A DNA stretch of 64,000 bases from Sulfurirhabdus sp043759595 (lineage in GTDB: Bacteria; Pseudomonadota; Gammaproteobacteria; Burkholderiales; SMCO01): positions 4,412 to 68,411 of the forward strand of contig JAYVLG010000183.1 of the NCBI GenBank assembly GCA_043759595.1. The letters are read 5' to 3'. The notes beneath the pieces were generated by a model that ran no database searches, was not told the DNA's origin, and saw only the letters and a program-made list of their open reading frames with translations. Positions 62,462 to 64,000 of the stretch are shown piece after piece. A program made the translations under genes and the position numbers. Positions within the stretch are counted from its first letter, which is position 1; every line of letters starts with the position of its first letter.

Positions 62462-62859
62462 CCTCATTCGTCATCCATTTGCAAAGTCCTACTCAATCAC
62501 AGCAGATTGAAGAAGTAACCAGTTTTGTCGGGCAAGATGAATCAGGCAGCTTCGGGATTCAGGCCGGACACGAACGTATGATGACTATTCTGTCATACGG
62601 TTTAGCACGTTATCGTACTCTGGAAGGAAAGTGGATATATCTCGCTTTGCCGGGTGCTGTACTCTACTTCGTTGGCAACGGACTGTACATTACTACTCGC
62701 CATTTCTACATGGACACAGACTACCAGCAAATCAGCAATGTGCTGCTGAAGCAATTACTGGACGAGGAAGAATTACTTCATACTGTAAAAGAAAGCATTA
62801 CACGGCTTGAGCAGGAAATGTTGCGGCGTATGTGGCAGATGCAACGTGTTGCCAGTTGA
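62458..62859 (+). CDS. atpC: N-ATPase epsilon subunit
   Basis: The 133-residue product is the short F1 epsilon subunit, with the beta-sandwich start (SFVIHLQSPTQSQQ...GSFGIQAGHERMMTIL) and a C-terminal helical hairpin (KQLLDEEELLHTVKESITRLEQEMLRRM). It overlaps atpD by four bases, the N-ATPase arrangement in which epsilon directly follows beta. Confidence 0.88.
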   Translation: MTSFVIHLQSPTQSQQIEEVTSFVGQDESGSFGIQAGHERMMTILSYGLARYRTLEGKWIYLALPGAVLYFVGNGLYITTRHFYMDTDYQQISNVLLKQLLDEEELLHTVKESITRLEQEMLRRMWQMQRVAS

Positions 62860-62878
62860 GCTATGCTGAAGAAGCAGT

Positions 62879-63166
62879 GTGGATAAAACGATGGAAAACA
62901 GCGATAAGCTCAGGCACAAGGTTGAACAGCAAGCCAATCGGATGCAACAGGCTGAAAGTGATCAGGATTCTTTAGTTGCCCAGACAATCTATCTGGGCAC
63001 CCTTGCTATACTCTTTGTATTGCCAGTCATAGGTGGCGCATATCTGGGTAATTGGCTGGATAATATGGCTGCGGGTTATTCATATAAATGGTCAGTCGGG
63101 CTCATCGCGTTAGGTGTAGGGGTGGGGGTATTTAATGTCTATATGTTCGTTCGGGAGCACGGATAA
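62879..63166 (+). CDS. atpQ: AtpQ-like (AtpZ/AtpI family) N-ATPase accessory protein
   Basis: The 95-residue product has a polar, coiled N-terminus and two transmembrane helices (about residues 36-57 and 68-90, within LGTLAILFVLPVIGGAYLG and VGLIALGVGVGVFNVYMFV). This is the AtpZ/AtpQ pattern found in N-ATPase operons between atpC and atpB. The GTG start at 62879 was kept; ATG 62891 with GTGGA upstream is an equal candidate. Its last base overlaps the atpB start. The three-helix AtpR that normally follows is not present. Confidence 0.78.
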   Translation: MDKTMENSDKLRHKVEQQANRMQQAESDQDSLVAQTIYLGTLAILFVLPVIGGAYLGNWLDNMAAGYSYKWSVGLIALGVGVGVFNVYMFVREHG

Positions 63167-63837
63167 TGGAAAACGCAGTGATACTGTTCCATATCGGACC
63201 ATTTGGCATCTCGAATATTATCGTCGTTACCTGGGGCATCATGGCTGGGCTGGGTCTTTTTTCGTGGCTTGCCACTCGCAACATGATACTCGATCCCGGC
63301 CCCTTGCAAACAGTACTGGAAGGTATTGTTTCTGCAATAGAAGATGCTATTCAGACAGTATTTCCGCATAAAGCGCTCATGTTGTTGCCATTCATCGGTA
63401 CATTGTGGATTTATATTCTGATAGCCAACCTGATCGGCTTAATTCCCGGCATTCCCTTTCCCACCAGTAATCTGTCTGTCACTGCTGCACTTGCCGCATT
63501 GGTTTTCCTTTCTGTGCCATGGTATGGTATCCGCAGTGATGGATTCAGCACCTACATGCGACACTACATGAGCCCCAGTCCTCTTTTACTGCCTTTCCAT
63601 ATTATCAGCGAGATTTCACGGACAGTTGCTCTCGCAGTTCGACTATTTGGCAATATGATGAGCTTGGAGATGGCTGCTTTGTTGGTGCTTCTTGTGGCAG
63701 GACCACTTGTTCCCATACCGCTATTAATGCTGCATATTGTGGAAGCGCTGGTGCAGGCTTATATATTTGGTATGCTAGCGTTAATCTATGTTTCTGGCGC
63801 TATACAATCGCAAGAATTAAGAAAAGCCAATGGATAA
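63166..63837 (+). CDS. atpB: N-ATPase Fo subunit a
   Basis: The 223-residue product is the stator channel subunit of Fo. It has about five membrane helices. The essential arginine is in SRTVALAVRLFGNMM, and the last helix contains LLMLHIVEALVQAYIFGML. The shorter length compared with the housekeeping a subunit is normal for the N-type. It shares one base with the preceding gene. The next expected gene, atpE (subunit c), is not found in the remaining 163 bases. Confidence 0.92.
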   Translation: MENAVILFHIGPFGISNIIVVTWGIMAGLGLFSWLATRNMILDPGPLQTVLEGIVSAIEDAIQTVFPHKALMLLPFIGTLWIYILIANLIGLIPGIPFPTSNLSVTAALAALVFLSVPWYGIRSDGFSTYMRHYMSPSPLLLPFHIISEISRTVALAVRLFGNMMSLEMAALLVLLVAGPLVPIPLLMLHIVEALVQAYIFGMLALIYVSGAIQSQELRKANG

Positions 63838-63903
63838 AACGAGTATGAGATTCAAACGGAACTTTTCATCAATTTAAGTAGTTCTCGTCCAGAAACGCTG
63901 CAA

Positions 63904-64000
63904 CTCCCTCTCCCCTTGTGGGAGAGGGTTGGGGAGAGGGGTTAAATTTCAAGGCATTACCACCCTCTCCCTAGCCCTCCCCCATCAAGGGGGAGGGGAA
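63904..64000. repeat. Inverted pair of GC-rich REP-like repeats at the window end
   Basis: Copy 1 (63904-63941) reads CTCCCTCTCCCCTTGTGGGA and continues as a hairpin of CCCTCTCCCC against GGGGAGAGGGG. Copy 2 (63961-64000) is its inverted, diverged partner, ending AAGGGGGAGGGGAA at the window edge. This CCCTCTCCC/GGGAGAGGG family is a very common dispersed repeat of bacterial genomes. It lies 67 bases after the atpB stop, and the pair itself is cut off by the window edge. Confidence 0.8.

Overview
This window looks like a chromosomal segment of a betaproteobacterium, most likely of the Nitrosomonadales type (Sulfuricella/Gallionella/Methylophilus relatives). That placement is inference from gene order, not from a search. 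The supporting signs are the block nadB | rpoE-rseA-rseB-rseC-mucD-glutaredoxin-lepA-lepB-DUF4845-rnc-era-recO-pdxJ-acpS-nagZ, the order pyrG-kdsA-eno-ftsB, a DUF4936 gene beside ygfZ, sdhCDAB-sdhE-ygfX, a PEP-CTERM protein with a VPVP-type sorting signal, and a modest, AT-leaning base composition. No rRNA genes, integrases, insertion-sequence transposases or CRISPR arrays were seen.

Layout. 1-4.4 kb: the end of a membrane protein gene, motAB (flagellar stator), a membrane-anchored methyltransferase and an HDOD/GAF signalling protein. 4.4-7.4 kb: a lone SenB-like selenosugar synthase, a GYF/pentapeptide membrane protein and a TrmH-family RNA methyltransferase. 7.4-12.8 kb: ppsR and ppsA (gluconeogenic entry and its regulator), then feoAB for ferrous iron behind a Fur-box-like site. 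13-17.2 kb: pyrG-kdsA-eno-ftsB. 17.2-22.5 kb: DUF4936 and ygfZ, then the succinate dehydrogenase operon with its flavinylation factor. 22.5-24.2 kb: a HAF-repeat PEP-CTERM surface protein behind a sigma-54-type promoter. 24.4-38.4 kb: the housekeeping and envelope-stress block listed above. 38.4-43.6 kb: a metal efflux CDF transporter, a family-5 uracil-DNA glycosylase, a tautomerase, uvrC, pgsA, tRNA-Gly/Cys/Leu and DUF1178. 43.6-47.8 kb: a minus-strand group with a methyltransferase, an exonuclease/GIY-YIG protein, a cold-shock protein, a DUF3050 protein and an unknown protein.

48-55.4 kb is the most distinctive accessory region. It is an exopolysaccharide locus behind a second sigma-54-type promoter: a cellulose-synthase-like glycosyltransferase interrupted by one in-frame TAA, a secreted polysaccharide deacetylase, an MBOAT O-acyltransferase and a membrane-anchored SGNH-like protein, followed by a PAS-GGDEF diguanylate cyclase on the other strand. 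Matching -24/-12 elements before both this locus and the PEP-CTERM gene suggest joint RpoN control of matrix polysaccharide and sorted surface protein. 55.9-58.8 kb is a reactive-sulfur module: an ArsR-rhodanese fusion regulator, an ETHE1-like persulfide dioxygenase and an MFS transporter. 58.8-61 kb carries a methyltransferase and a photolyase.

61-64 kb begins an N-ATPase operon (atpD, atpC, an atpQ-like gene, atpB). It lacks a visible atpR and runs into a pair of inverted GC-rich repeats at the window edge where atpE would be expected.
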